DNA of 64,000 nucleotides from Scenedesmus sp. ARA3. Its lineage: Eukaryota > Chlorophyta > Chlorophyceae > Sphaeropleales > Scenedesmaceae. Under the pieces are notes generated by a model, which worked only from the letters and a program-made list of their open reading frames with translations, was not told the DNA's origin and did no database searches. Of this stretch, positions 1 through 11,800 are shown one piece after another; positions within the stretch are counted from its first letter, which is position 1; the number at the start of each line of letters is the position of its first letter. The stretch covers positions 23,787 to 87,786 of the forward strand of contig RWJK01001434.1 in NCBI GenBank assembly GCA_004335835.1. Direction: 5' to 3'. The position numbers and the translations under genes are program-made.

Positions 1-85
1 CAACTGCTGCGCTCCTTGTACTGCTGCCGCGACATCATACATCCGCGTGACGCAAGCATGCTTGTCTCGCCACCTGACAACCCTG

Positions 86-414
86 CTATTTTGTAACGCC
101 ACACGCGCCGCACCTCTCACTCTGTGCCGCCTGCTGCTGCCTGCGCACTTTGTCAGGGTTCACCTTCAGGCTAATACCCAGCGGCACACCCCTGCTGGTC
201 ATCAGCATGCCCAGCGGGTCACGCATGGCAATGCGTGCCACATGCGCCGGCAGCATTGAGGCTTCCCGTGCATGCTGCCCCGCCTGCCATGACTCTGTCG
301 CCTGCTCAAGGGCTTCCTTCAGGGCCTTGAACTGCTCTGTGGCTTGAAAGCTGCTGCTGCTGCTGCTGCTGCTACTTTGATCCTCAGTGCTGCTGCCCTT
401 GGGCGCTGCGCCAT

Positions 415-445
<31 letters not shown>

Positions 446-928
446 GTCCTCGTCGTCCCTGCTGCCGTGGTACGAGTGCGATCTGGCAGCAGCAGTGCCT
501 GCAGCAGGGCTGTGCATCCAGGCCTGCTGGGCCTGCAGCCGCAGCGCAGTGCATGCAGCAGCACCCAGCTGCAGCGCCTCCTGCGATGGGGCAAGTGCAG
601 GTGGCAGCAGCGCATGCATGAGTGCAAGCGAGTGTGAGTGGCGCAGGATGCAGCGGTGCAAGTGTGAGCAAGACAACGGAACCCTGGTTGCAAGGCTGCA
701 CATAGAACGCATGGAGCATACCTGTATACTCAACACAAGGCAGATGCAGGTACAAGCACCCATGAGTCCCCCAGGCATGCTTAGCCACAACACATTGCTG
801 CAGCTGCTGCTGTTGCTGCTGTTTGAGCTGCTGCTGCTGGGGCTTACCTGCTGCAGAGGAGCAGCAACCCCGGCTGCCAGCAGTTGTTTGCTTATGCCTC
901 GCATGGAATGGCTTAACAGTCGGACCAT
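86..928 (-). CDS. Small probable mitochondrial protein, function unknown
   Basis: Two-exon minus-strand model: exon 1 928-848, exon 2 580-86, joined across a GT-AG intron (CAG/GTAAGC to ATCGCAG/GAGG) in phase 0, giving 191 aa. The N-terminus (MVRLLSHSMRGISKQLLAAG) is rich in Arg, Ser, Leu and Ala and lacks acidic residues, like a mitochondrial presequence; the composition turns acidic after ARSHSYHGSRDDED. Two poly-Ser runs follow (encoded by CTG/GCT tracts on the plus strand), then a charged helical segment (FKALKEALEQATESWQAG) and a conserved-looking block (DPLGMLMTSRGVPLG). I recognise no family. An in-frame upstream ATG at 1060 would add 44 residues. A possible donor after NPDK (AAA/GTGCGC) means the true C-terminus could lie beyond the left edge. 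It faces away from XPD, with a shared upstream region. Confidence 0.5.
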
Positions 929-1477
929 GCCGAGTGCTGATGGCCTGATCTTAGCGAGTGTGGTTGTGGGCGTGCCGCGCCCAGCAGCACTTGAGCAAAG
1001 CCGCAGGGCAACTACAGTATGGTTTGGAAGCAGTCCACTGCTCGTTGCCGTATCACACACTCTTCAGGGACAGGTCTGGCGCGCGCCGGTCTCGAGGTGA
1101 CACAACTGTGTCAACAGTACAATGTTATCACTAGGGCACAGGTGTTTTTGCTGCAGCCAAACGATCTATTCATTTTCAGCCTTGTCTTACTCAAAAGCCT
1201 CAAAGCCTCAAAACCAGCGCATTACACGTACGACCCATAGCTCTCATCTCTGTTTGCAGTGGTGTTCTTGCCACAGCACACACAGCACCTGTTGCTCATT
1301 CACCCCGTCGTGATCCGACAATGTGCTTGCAGATGAACCGTCGATTCATGTGACTCATGAGTCGTTGCTACGCTCTTCAGAGCTGGCAGCACCCACCCCG
1401 CCAAGTGCCGCACCAAATTCAGCTGCTGCTGCTGCTGCTGCTGCTGCTGCTACCTGGTCTACTGCTGACAAGCAGCC
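929..1477. promoter_or_regulatory. Shared upstream region between two divergent genes
   Basis: About 550 bp separates the start of the minus-strand gene ending at 86 from the XPD start codon, so it should hold both promoters and 5' UTRs. A (CTG)n run at about 1420-1451 lies close upstream of the XPD ATG. No clear TATA box or other known element was identified. Confidence 0.4.
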
Positions 1478-2383
1478 ATGAAGTTCATTCTAGATGGCCT
1501 CACAGTGTACTTCCCCTATGAGTTCATCTACCCAGAGCAGTACCGCTACATGCTGGAGCTCAAGCGGGCGCTGGACGCACATGGGCACTGCCTGCTGGAG
1601 GTGTGCTGCGCGCATGGACGCGGTTTGGCTTCTGCACGTGGCATGGCGTATGCTGTGGTTCTTCTAGCAGCTGGAACGACTGATCAACAACAGCCCACAC
1701 ATTGCTGTGCAGCTATTGAGAGTTCGTTTCTGCATTTGCCCATGGCATTTGCAGTAGCATCAGCAGTAGTGGCAGCAGCAGCAGCTGCATCGGCAGCAGC
1801 AGGAGCGGCAGTGGCCTATCAGAGACAAGACTGTCGTGCACGTCCCCTGCGCATGGTGTACTTCGGGTTTGCCTGCATCGTATGTTTTTTTTTTTGCCTC
1901 GCCGTCATCACTTTGCTCGCCTGGTAAGCAAGGAAAACAGCCGGTTGTAAGCGCTCATTTGCCTGGTCTGCCCACTTGCAGATGCCCACGGGCACAGGCA
2001 AGACCATCACGCTGCTGTCGCTCATCACCAGCTACCAGCTGGCACACCCTGAGGTTGGGCGCGGTCCTGGAGCCTGCTACAGCAACAGCATGCAGTGCTG
2101 GACATGCCATGACGACACTGCTCCCTGCAGTCGCTGTCTGGCAGAACAGGGAAACAGACAGCACTGGGAGGGAAATGGAATAAGCAAACGCTGCAGTGAC
2201 AGACATAACTGCTATGGCAGCGGTAGAAGCAGCAGCTGAGCTTGTTGGCTCTGGCACAGAGTCATCAGGTGTGACAGGCCACCAGCAACAGCATGTCGAT
2301 AGAAGTTCAGCCAGCGCGGCAGCAGCTCTGTCACCAGCACGTTTTGTGACTTGGCTCGTGGTTTGCTGCTGCTGCTCCTGCTG

Positions 2384-2418
<35 letters not shown>

Positions 2419-5400
2419 TGGGCAAGCTGGTGTACTGCACGCGCACCGTGCCTGAGATGGAGAAGGTGCTGGCTGAGCTGCAGGTGGGGACGGCTGGCGC
2501 AGCACATGCTTCATCGCCAAGGAACACAACTTGCTGCAGCTGTCGCTGTTGCTGTTATGCACAGTGTGGGCTAATGAGTGTAGGTGCAATGCGAAGAAGC
2601 CCTGCAGGTGTAGAGGGGTAGGGCACAGGAGGGGAGCGGCTCTGCTCTACACAACCTGACGTGCGGTCCCCGCAGCAGGGCTGTAGCATAGCCTGGTGTT
2701 GCCTGTTTCGTTTTGCCATTGCTGCCGCCAACAGCAGCTGTCAGCTTGATTTTTGACCGCTCGCAGTCATATGTCTTGCCTGCTGTGCTTACTGGCCTTG
2801 GGTCACCTGTGCTGCAGGAGCTGATGGAGTACCGCAACAAGTACCTGGGCCCCAACCCGCCCCCCATCATGGCGCTGGGGCTCAGCTCACGCAAAAACCT
2901 GTGCATACACCCGCAGGTGGCAGGTGCGGGGCATCAGCGGGCAGCGGCGGGCGTAACATTGCGGCACACAGAACATATGCTGCGTGTGTATATGGTGCAC
3001 ATTTGGCTGTGACTTTTGCAGTGTGTGATGATGTTTTGTGTGAAGTTCAAAGCTGCTGCCAGTTGCAGCACATGGGCTGTTTGGTGGGTTACATGACATG
3101 CAGCACACAGGAATGTCTTTGACAACAGGCCTGCAGGTACATGCATGCATTACATGCTGCATCTCACCCGACCTGACCTGACCTGACCTGCTGCTGCCTG
3201 CTGGCGTCAGAGGAGGGTTCGCGTGAGAGCGTGGACGCGGGCTGCAGGCGGCTGACCGCTAGCTGGGTGCGCGAGGCGGCGCTGAAAAGCCCCGACATTG
3301 ACACCTGCAGCTTCTTCGACGCGCACGAGAAGGCAGGCCAGGAGGCGCTGCTGCCACCAGGTGAGGCCGGGAGCAGCATGCATGGTACATTGTGCATGGT
3401 ACATTGTTGCCGCCAACTGATTCCTGGTGATTTCTCAGCAGCACTTGCTGGCATCCCCAACGGCTTCTGCACCGCTTCATCAATGGCATGTGGTACAAAC
3501 TACGCGGCGCATGTCTTTGTGCTGCTGCTGCTGCTGCTGCTGCTTGGCGCGGGCCAGGCGTGTACACGCTGCACGACCTGCGCGTGTTTGGGCGCAAGCA
3601 GGGCTGGTGCCCCTACTTCCTGGCGCGCCACATGATGAGCTTCGCCAACGTGGTGGTCTACAACTACCAGTACATGATAGACCCCAAGGTCTCACAGGTG
3701 AGGCTCCACTTCAACTGAAAACCTTGTTCTATTATCCACAGGGCGGCTCTCATGTGCCGCTGCGCTGCAACTGCACACTAGTTGTGCTCTCAACCACCAG
3801 CACATGATCAAACCAAAATTTCCCAGATGATGATGCCTTCACGGGAACATGTTACGCTCATGGGTGCTCTTGCTGCTGCTGCACACGGGGTGTCCGCAGC
3901 TGCTGGCACAGTGCTGGCCTAGGGCTTGCCGGGAGCACACCGCAGGAAGAACAGGCAGCAGGTACACTTCAGCAGTCACAGCGCGGTGCTGGGTACTCCC
4001 CCTGCTAACATACTTTTGCCATGGCCTCAGTGTGCTTTTTGCACAGTTCCACATGACAGGCTTGCGACTACTGCCGCTGCTGCTGCTGCTGCTGCTGCTA
4101 TGACCAGATGGTGTCTCGTGAGCTTGAGAAGGAGTGTGTGGTGGTGTTTGACGAGGCGCACAACATCGACAACGTGTGCATCGAGGCGCTCAGCGTCAGC
4201 CTGCGCCAGCAGACGCTCAACGCCGCTCGCCGCAACATCACCAAGCTCGAAGGGGTGAGGGGCTGTCGGGGTTTAAGGGCTGACGTGTGGTTTTGATGTC
4301 CAAGGACAACAGCAGGCGACCCACTGTGGAGCTTGTTGCATGCTAGCGGTTGGTCTGCAAGTATGTCACAGCATATGCTGCAGTGCCGATGTGATTGCAG
4401 GCAGAACAACATCGCATCAGTGATGCGGCATCATGCAAGCTTTCGTCAGTACTGAACAGTGCTGATGCTTTCAGGTTGCCAATCAACCAATTGTGCGGTC
4501 GACTAACCTGATTGTACAAGCACACGCCTTGCGCGCCAGAATGTCGTGCAAGAGGTGCGCAAGGCAGGCCACCAACAGCCGTCGGCTTCAAGATCAGTCG
4601 TTGGCTGCATGTCTGACTGTGCAACGTCATGCCTTGCAGGAGGTGCGCAAGGCGCAGGCTGCCAACCGTGCGCGGCTTGATGAAGTGTAAGCTCTTGCTG
4701 CATGTCTCATGCTGGACCTGTGCATGTCTGCGCCTGTTGTCTCACTGGAGGTGCGCAAGGCGCAGGCGGCCAACCGTGCGCGGCTTGATGAGGAGCAGGC
4801 AGACTTGCCATATAGTAACTCTGACCTGTAGGACCTGTGCGTTTCTGCACTTACTGCATTGCAGGAGGTGCGCAAGGCGCAGGCAGCCAACCGTGCGCGG
4901 CTTGACGAGGAGCAGGCAGACTTGCCCTATAGTAACTCTGACCTGTAGGACCTGTGCGTTTCTGCACTTCCTGCATTGCAGGAGGTGCGCAAGGCGCAGG
5001 CAGCCAACCGTGCGCGGCTTGACGAGGAGCAGGCAGACTTGCCTTATTGCAACTCTGACCTGTATGACCTGTGCATTTCTGCACTTACTGTTTCACAGGA
5101 GGTGCGCAAGGCGCAGGCGGCCAACCGTGCGCGGCTCGACGAGGAGTACCGGCGGCTGGTGGGCAACCTGGTGGAGGCGCAGCAGCTGCGGGGCGGCGAG
5201 GAGTGGCTGGCCAACCCAGCACTGCCCGAGGACATCGTGAGGGAGAGCATGCCGGGTGCGGCGCGTTGCATACACCTGCCAACGGCCTGCTTGAGTTGTC
5301 TTTGTTTGTGTGCTTCGCGGCGCTGAGCCTAGTTGCGGAGCAGCTCGCACCTGCTGGGCGGGCTCAAAGCCAGCGTGGCTGTTGTGACTTGATGCTCTTG

Positions 5401-8171
5401 CCAAGTTGCTGGCTTGCCTTAGTTCGCGCCCTGCTGCTGGCAGGTGCCACAGCGCAGCCAACTGTTGTCTCTCTTTGCATGCTTGCCACACGATGACGTC
5501 CTGCAGGTGCCGTCACATTTGCCAAGCACACGTATAGAGCACCTTGTGCACAACACATCCTCCAAACGCCAATTCTTTGCTCACCCTTCCCTCCCGCGCA
5601 CCTCACGCGTACACATGCTTGCAGGCAACATCAGGCGCGCAGAGCACTTTATTGGCTTCCTGCGGCGTTTTGTGGCGCACTTGTACGAGCGCATGCGCAC
5701 GCCCGCGGTGGTGGCGGAGGGGCCCGCAAGCTTCCTGGGGGGCGTGCAGGCAGCAGTGGCAGTGGACGCAAAGACGCTACGGTGCGCGCTGGGCGGAGGT
5801 TACGTGAGGCTTAAAACCTGCTTATACCTATGCACAGATTGCTGCTGCTACTGGTACTGCAGAACAACTGCTGGTACTTCTGCAGCTGCCTGCCTTTCTG
5901 GCTCCCCCCATCAGCGCTACAGCGTGCTTGCACCCTGGGTACCCAACCTCACCACCCGGCATCTCTTCATCTGACTTGCCGCTCAGGTTCTGCTACGACC
6001 GGCTGTCGTCGCTGATGAAGACGCTGGAGATCACCAACACCGACGACTTTGGGGCCATCCAGATGGTGGCGGACTTTGGCACGCTGCTGGGCACATACAG
6101 CAGGGGCTTTGCTGTCATCATCGAGCCGTATGACGAGCGCTTGCCCCACATACCAGACCCAGTGCTGCAGCTTAGGTGCGTGCTGACATGGCTCTGAGTG
6201 TACAATTTGTTGATGTGTGCTAGAATGTTGGGGTTTGGGTCCTGCACGTCCTGCAGCTGCAGCTGTGCGCCAGAGACACCTGCGTGGGCTGTGCAGCTGC
6301 ACCATGCATGTCACATGCATGTGCGCTTCTGCCACCCCTCCGCCCCCCTTGTGCTTCTGCCTCACTCCAGCCCTGCCATCGTTGCGCCGCTGCTACTCAC
6401 ACACATATGCTTCCTTCTACATGCTCACCTCATGACTTGCCTCATCTGCTGCTGCCGCTGCAGCTGCCTGGACGCGAGCCTGGCGATGCGGCCTGTGTTC
6501 AGCCGCTTCCAGAGCGTGGTCATCACCAGCGGCACGCTGTCCCCCCTTAACCTGTACCCGCGCATCCTGGACTTCCACCCGGTCAGCATCGCCAGCCTCA
6601 ACATGACGCTCACGCGCGACTGCCTCTGCCCGGTGGTGCTCACACGAGGCACAGACCAGGTGCGGCTGGCAGAGTGGTGGGNNNNNNNNNNNNGGGGGCA
6701 GGACGGACGGGAGGAGTTGGTTTTGTGTTGATTGTCGTGTAGGGCACAGAGTGATGATACTGACATGGGGTATAAGGGCAGAGCTTGTCAGGTTGCAGCA
6801 AGGCAGCAGCAGTAGGTTGACGCTGAGGACAGCCGCCATCTTAGCTCGCAGTATATGCGCTTGTGCATGAGCAGCATATGCGCAGTTGCACAATGTGCGC
6901 AGGTCATGCGCAGCATTCCTAGAGGAGGCCATTGCGTGCTCTACCTGCACCAGATGCACCTGTCGACGAGATGCTGTTCAGCTGGCCATGATTCTCATGT
7001 AACTACAACTACATCATGATTCACATAGCTTATTTTCTGCAGGTGTCTGTGTCCACGCGCTACGAGCAGCGCCTGGACGAGGGCAACCTGCGCAACTACG
7101 GGCGGCTGGTGGTGGAGCTGGCCACTGCCGTGCCTGACGGGCTGGTGGTGTTCTTCGTGAGCTACAGCTACATGGACTACGTGATCGCGCGCTGGCACGA
7201 GGACGGCATCCTGGCCGACCTCATGGAGCACAAGCTCATCTTCATAGAGACGCAGGTGCGGCGTGACAGCGAGTGTCCAGAGCCGGATGCAGTGCGGCAT
7301 GGCACTGTGTGCCATCGCATATTGTGTGGCGCGTTCCTGTGGTCGAGTGCAGCACAGCGTCGCAAGACCTGCCCAGGTGTTGTTGACATGTTGTGTGGGC
7401 ATGCTAGCAGCTTCATTGAACCGGAGCGCACATGTGTCCCGCAGCATGCTGCCATCTCAGCATTCATGTGCAGCACACACCTGTTATAACACAGGGTGCA
7501 GCACCTGGTGCTCTCCTCCGTTGACTGTGCATACAGCCACAACTGTTAGCGTCAACCCCAATTATCTCTGCCTGCAGGACGTCATGGAGACCACACTCGC
7601 GCTGGACAACTTCAGGCGCGCCTGCGACGCGGGCCGTGGCGCAGTGTTCTTCAGCGTGGCGCGCGGCAAGGTGGCTGAGGGCATCGACTTTGACAGGCAC
7701 TACGGCCGGGCTGTGGTCATGATCGGAGTGCCTTATCAGTACACGCTGTCGCGCGTGCTGCGTGCGCGGCTGGACTACCTGCGGGAGACATTCCAGATCA
7801 AGGAGAGTGATTACCTGGCATTTGACGCGATCCGGCAGGCAGCGCAGTGCGTTGGGCGCGTGATTCGCAGCAAGGCGGATTACGGGCTGATGGTGTTTGC
7901 TGACAGGCGGTACCAGCGGCACGACAAGCGTGACAAGCTGCCGAAGTGGATCACCAGCAACCTGAAGGAGGCGCACATGAACCTCAGCACGGACATGCTG
8001 ATGGTTGTGACGCGGGAGTTCATGCGCAGCATGGCGCAGCCTGTGGACAGGGCGGCAGCAGGCAAGGGGCTGCTGAGCCAGGAGGCTGTGAATGCTATCT
8101 GGGAGCAGCAGCAGCAGCAGGCGAAGCAGGCGGGGTTGGGTGGCGGCAGCGTGGCAATGGAGGTGGGATGA
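1478..8171 (+). CDS. XPD: XPD/RAD3 (ERCC2) DNA helicase, TFIIH subunit
   Basis: Superfamily 2 Fe-S helicase that opens DNA in nucleotide excision repair and is part of the TFIIH transcription factor. Exons: 1478-1600, 1982-2053, 2418-2483, 2818-2923, 3211-3360, 3558-3697, 4108-4254, 5099-5255, 5625-5781, 5987-6175, 6464-6659, 7043-7255, 7578-8171; all phases close, giving 769 aa (human 760). The start reads [20 protein letters not shown]. Walker A MPTGTGKT is at residues 42-49, the four Fe-S cysteines are at 116, 134, 155 and 190 (human numbering), and the DEAH box FDEAHNIDN begins near 233. Motif V ([12 protein letters not shown]) and motif VI ([11 protein letters not shown]) are in the last exon. 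Nothing essential is missing. Intron 7 carries repeated copies of the exon 8 start, and intron 11 has a 12-N gap that does not touch coding sequence. The C-terminus has a short Gln run (QQQQQ) not typical of XPD. Confidence 0.97.
4552..5146 (+). repeat. Tandem partial copies of XPD exon 8 start
   Basis: The first ~48 bp of exon 8 (GAGGTGCGCAAGGCGCAGGC...) recur at 4552 (decayed), 4640, 4748, 4865 and 4982 before the true exon at 5099. The last three intervals are exactly 117 bp (39 codons), so exon start plus part of the flanking intron was duplicated as a unit. Copies at 4640, 4865 and 4982 keep an AG acceptor; the one at 4748 has lost it. The unit from 4865 has an in-frame TAG; the unit from 4982 has none and is open into the true exon. 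Confidence 0.95.
6682..6693. other. Assembly gap, 12 N, in XPD intron 11
   Basis: Twelve unresolved bases inside intron 11. Flanking exons join in phase, so no coding sequence appears lost. Confidence 1.
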
Positions 8172-8861
8172 GGTTGATGATTTATTGGTTGATGGTTGTG
8201 CGTGTGCAAGCTGCTTGGGCGTTGTACTTGCGTTGATGCAGTTGTCTCGAGCCTGAGCTGCACAGCACAGAAAGCTTGCCTTTGGTGCGTGCTGCATGTT
8301 GTGACTTGCTGCCAGTGCATGAAAGGCCTGTGTGCATGAGTGTTGCAGTGACACGTCAATTGCACATCTAGTCAACTGGTCACGTGTTGTTGGCGGCGGT
8401 GGTGGTGGTATCCCCAACAACCACACTAGTCTGGCTGTGCGTTACCGCAGCTGCCTGCATGCAGGCTGCGCGGCCAGCTGGTGTTCATGTGGCCACTGCG
8501 CAGCCCATATGCTCGTCTGGCAACGCCTTATTTGCATCACCCACAAAGATCGTGTTGCAGTGTTGTGGTTTGTGCCATGCGTGCTGAGAGATTGCACGCG
8601 GATTCATGACTGTGTTACAGGCCAACCAACTAGGGTTTTGTATCGAGGCCACTCTTGCAGTGCACGTGTATCTGTAATTGAATCAAAAACTGCTAGTTTG
8701 GTTCCTTACTTTAAGTGCTGCCGTGTTGGCGGTACGAAGCTTCTGCGCTGTTTGGTCAATCTCCAATCGACATCGCCTTGACTTGCACGATAGTCGCTCA
8801 TATTATCACCAGTGACAAATATTTCTGTTTTGAAACGGCTGTTTAGATACAAGCCGCGAAC
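8172..8861. other. XPD 3' region and upstream region of SLC44-like gene
   Basis: No open frame here looks like protein. The XPD 3' UTR with a TGTAA signal occupies the left part. The right part (about 8700-8861) is more AT-rich than its surroundings and should contain the promoter of the downstream transporter gene. Confidence 0.5.
8673..8677 (+). terminator. Probable poly(A) signal of XPD (TGTAA)
   Basis: TGTAA lies about 500 bp after the XPD stop codon. TGTAA replaces AATAAA as the common poly(A) signal in chlorophycean algae; the assignment is by position and motif only. Confidence 0.5.
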
Positions 8862-11800
8862 ATGGGCTGCTGTGGGGGCGAAGAGCCGGAGAAGCAGGTG
8901 ATTGCACTCTGTCGCCAGGCTGCAGCAGCAATGTAGAGGACGGGCGATGCAACAAACCCATTTATGCTATGAAATTACTTGTAGTTTTTGTGTGGTAGCT
9001 GCTACAGATGTCAGCTCGGCAAGCAGTACTGTACAGCATGTCAGCATGTGCTGGCTGCCACCCTTGGTGCCACTGTGCACGTTGCCTTGCACCCATGTAC
9101 ATCAAGGCAGCACTGAGCAAACATGCACTGTAACGCTCTTGTTCCATGCAACATGTTTGCTTCAGGGAATGGTGGAGAACCGCAGATGCAGGGATGTCCT
9201 GTTCCTGCTGTTGTTTGTGGCCTACTGGGTGGGCATGTTCATTGTCTGTGGCATTGCTTTCCAGTCAGGTGAGAAGCCACTGCTTGCTTGCATTGCATGT
9301 GTGAGGCACAGCAGCTGCATGCAACGAGATGAAATTAGATATCAGCTGTATAACGCAGCTGCCGCCCTTGAATGTCCCCTTGCGTGATTGCTGCCATGCC
9401 AATGACTGGCGTGCGCTGTTTCTGGCGCGTTTGCTGCTGCAGGCGATCCAAACAGGCTCATCTATGCCATCGACTCACGTGGTATGCTGTGTGGGTCAGT
9501 CAACACGTACGAGAACACCACCATCGACCTGACAGACAAGCCAAACCTGTACTATCTGAATGCACTGGACCTGCTCAAGGTCAGCAACCTGATGTACGCC
9601 AAGACCATCTGCGTCAGCAGCTGTCCTACGGTGCAGGAGCTGTGCAGCATTGGGCAGCTGCCATGTACCAGTAACGATCAGTACATGTAAGTAGCAGAGC
9701 ACAGACAGCGCTGCGGTCCCGATCATCTGCAGCCACTTGAGATGCAGCAGCAGACCAGCGTGTGCATGCTGTTGGCGGCATGTCTTTCCCATAGCCTATG
9801 CGCTGCATGGTGTTCATGACGCAGTTTTACAGCAGCCTATGCATCTGCGGCAGCTGCACAGCTGTGGCCTGTGCAAGGCAGCTGACGCCAAGAGCAGTAC
9901 ATCATTGCAGACGGCTGTTGCTCTCCTTCTGTCCTCAGGTGCCCCTACTACCGCTTTGCTGAGGACAACCTGTATGGCAAGCTCAGCAGCGTCAACTCCA
10001 CCGCAGCAGTGAACTACTGGGACCAGCTGCCAACAGCGCAGCTTGACAGCTGCGACGGCTCCTTCCTGCAAGTGAGCAAGCAGCAAGTGCGCCCTGCGAC
10101 AGCAACAGGCAGTAGCACAGCTCAAACACAGCAAGCGGCATTGGATCCTCCTGCCAGAAACGAGTGGCTGACCGGTGCTTCTTCATACACATACAGCAGC
10201 TGGCTGTCACATACATTCTGATGCCTGCTGTGGTAATCCCTTTTCATAATTCCTGCTGTCGCTGTTGTGGCACTTGACAGGCTGCCCAAAGCACCGCAGG
10301 CCTGGACCTATCAGCGCTGGGCGTGAACGTGAGCATGTGCGACGTGGCGGCAGGCAGCAGCATTGGCGGCAAGTACCTGCAGGCACAGAGTCAGTTCCCA
10401 GGCAAGGGCCCCTGCTACCCTGTATGGGCATCAACAGTGCCCTATTTCAACAGGTGCGTTGCTTGCAGCTGTGTTGTCATCCGCGCTATGCACCTTCCTG
10501 TGGCTGTTGGACTGCACTGCGTGCACTGTCAGTCATTCAAAACAGTGGTACCCAATGCAGGCGTTGTGTACATTGCTGTCGCAATGCGTCATAAAACAGC
10601 AAGCATGCTCCCAGCTCCATGCCATAATAATACCTGCTTGCTGCTGCTGCAGGTGCTTCCCCAAGTTCCCTGAGAACTTCACCAGCAGCGTGTACTCCAT
10701 GATGGACACCACCAGCGGGGTGCTGCAGAGCGCGACCGGCACACTCAAGAATGCATTCAGCGCCACTGGACCGCAGTTCAGCCAGCATGTCGCTGATATC
10801 AGCAAGGGCGTGCTTATCATTGTGATAGGCGGCCTGGCATGCGGGGTGCTGCTGTCGCTGGTGAGTGTTGTAGCAGCGGCCCTGCAGAGAAACCATCAGG
10901 GGCAGGGTGCAGGAGTTGCAGAGTCAGGTGCACAGCAAGCTGTTGGCGAATCGCGCCAGCTAGCGGCGCAACACTTGCAAGAGGCCAGGTGTATGTTGTT
11001 TGTACCTACTGCAATGTCTGTCAGCAAGCCAGCTGAGAAACACCGTGTCTGCTGCACTGTGCGTGCAGTTCTGGATGCTGGTCCTGCGCTACTTTGCCGG
11101 CTTCATGGTGTGGGCCACCATAGCTGTGGTGAACGCTGGCCTGGTGGGCTGCACCCTGTTTGCCTACAACACAGCAGGCATGCTGACACAAGCTGGGCAG
11201 TGGGGCGCAGCCATCTCAGCACAGTTGCCACCGATGTCAGACCCAACAGGTGCGCAGCGGGCTGGACAGCATGACAGGGTAACCTAGTATGCTGCAGCCA
11301 TCTCGGCACGCACATGGTGCCCAGCAACAAGGCATGTTGAACATTACATGAAATGGAAAGCAGCATATTTACCTGATGCAGCAGTGTAACATAATTGCAT
11401 TCGTTGTGCTGCTGCTGTGCAGGCATGACCAGAGAGAACTGGAGCTACATCGCCTACGCCTTGACAGCTGTAGCCGCGCTGGTGTTCTTGCTGACGTTGG
11501 TCATGCTCAGCCGAGTGAAGGTGGCGATTGCATGCATCAAGGTACGTGCAGCATGCTGCTTCAGCACAGGGACAGGCAGATACAGCACACACATCAAACA
11601 GGAGCTTGCAGGAAACCTGAAATCGTTGAGCAGTTGTCCGGCGGCCGCAATCACTGCTTGCCTCTTGCGCTCACAGCACGATGGAGCTAGCAAGCACCAC
11701 GCGTTAATCTAACGCTGTGCTGTGCTGTATGCTGCTGTGTGCTTGGCACGCACCAATTGCTGTGCAGGTTGCCAGCCAGGCCGTGTCCACCATGCCCTCC

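Noticed and set aside
344..1100. Plus-strand open frames with poly-Ala/Leu runs
   Set aside because: Antisense of the poly-Ser codons of the minus-strand gene.
4640..5146. CRISPR-like array of regularly spaced repeats
   Set aside because: Repeats are XPD exon copies in a eukaryotic intron; intervening sequences are also repeated, unlike unique spacers.
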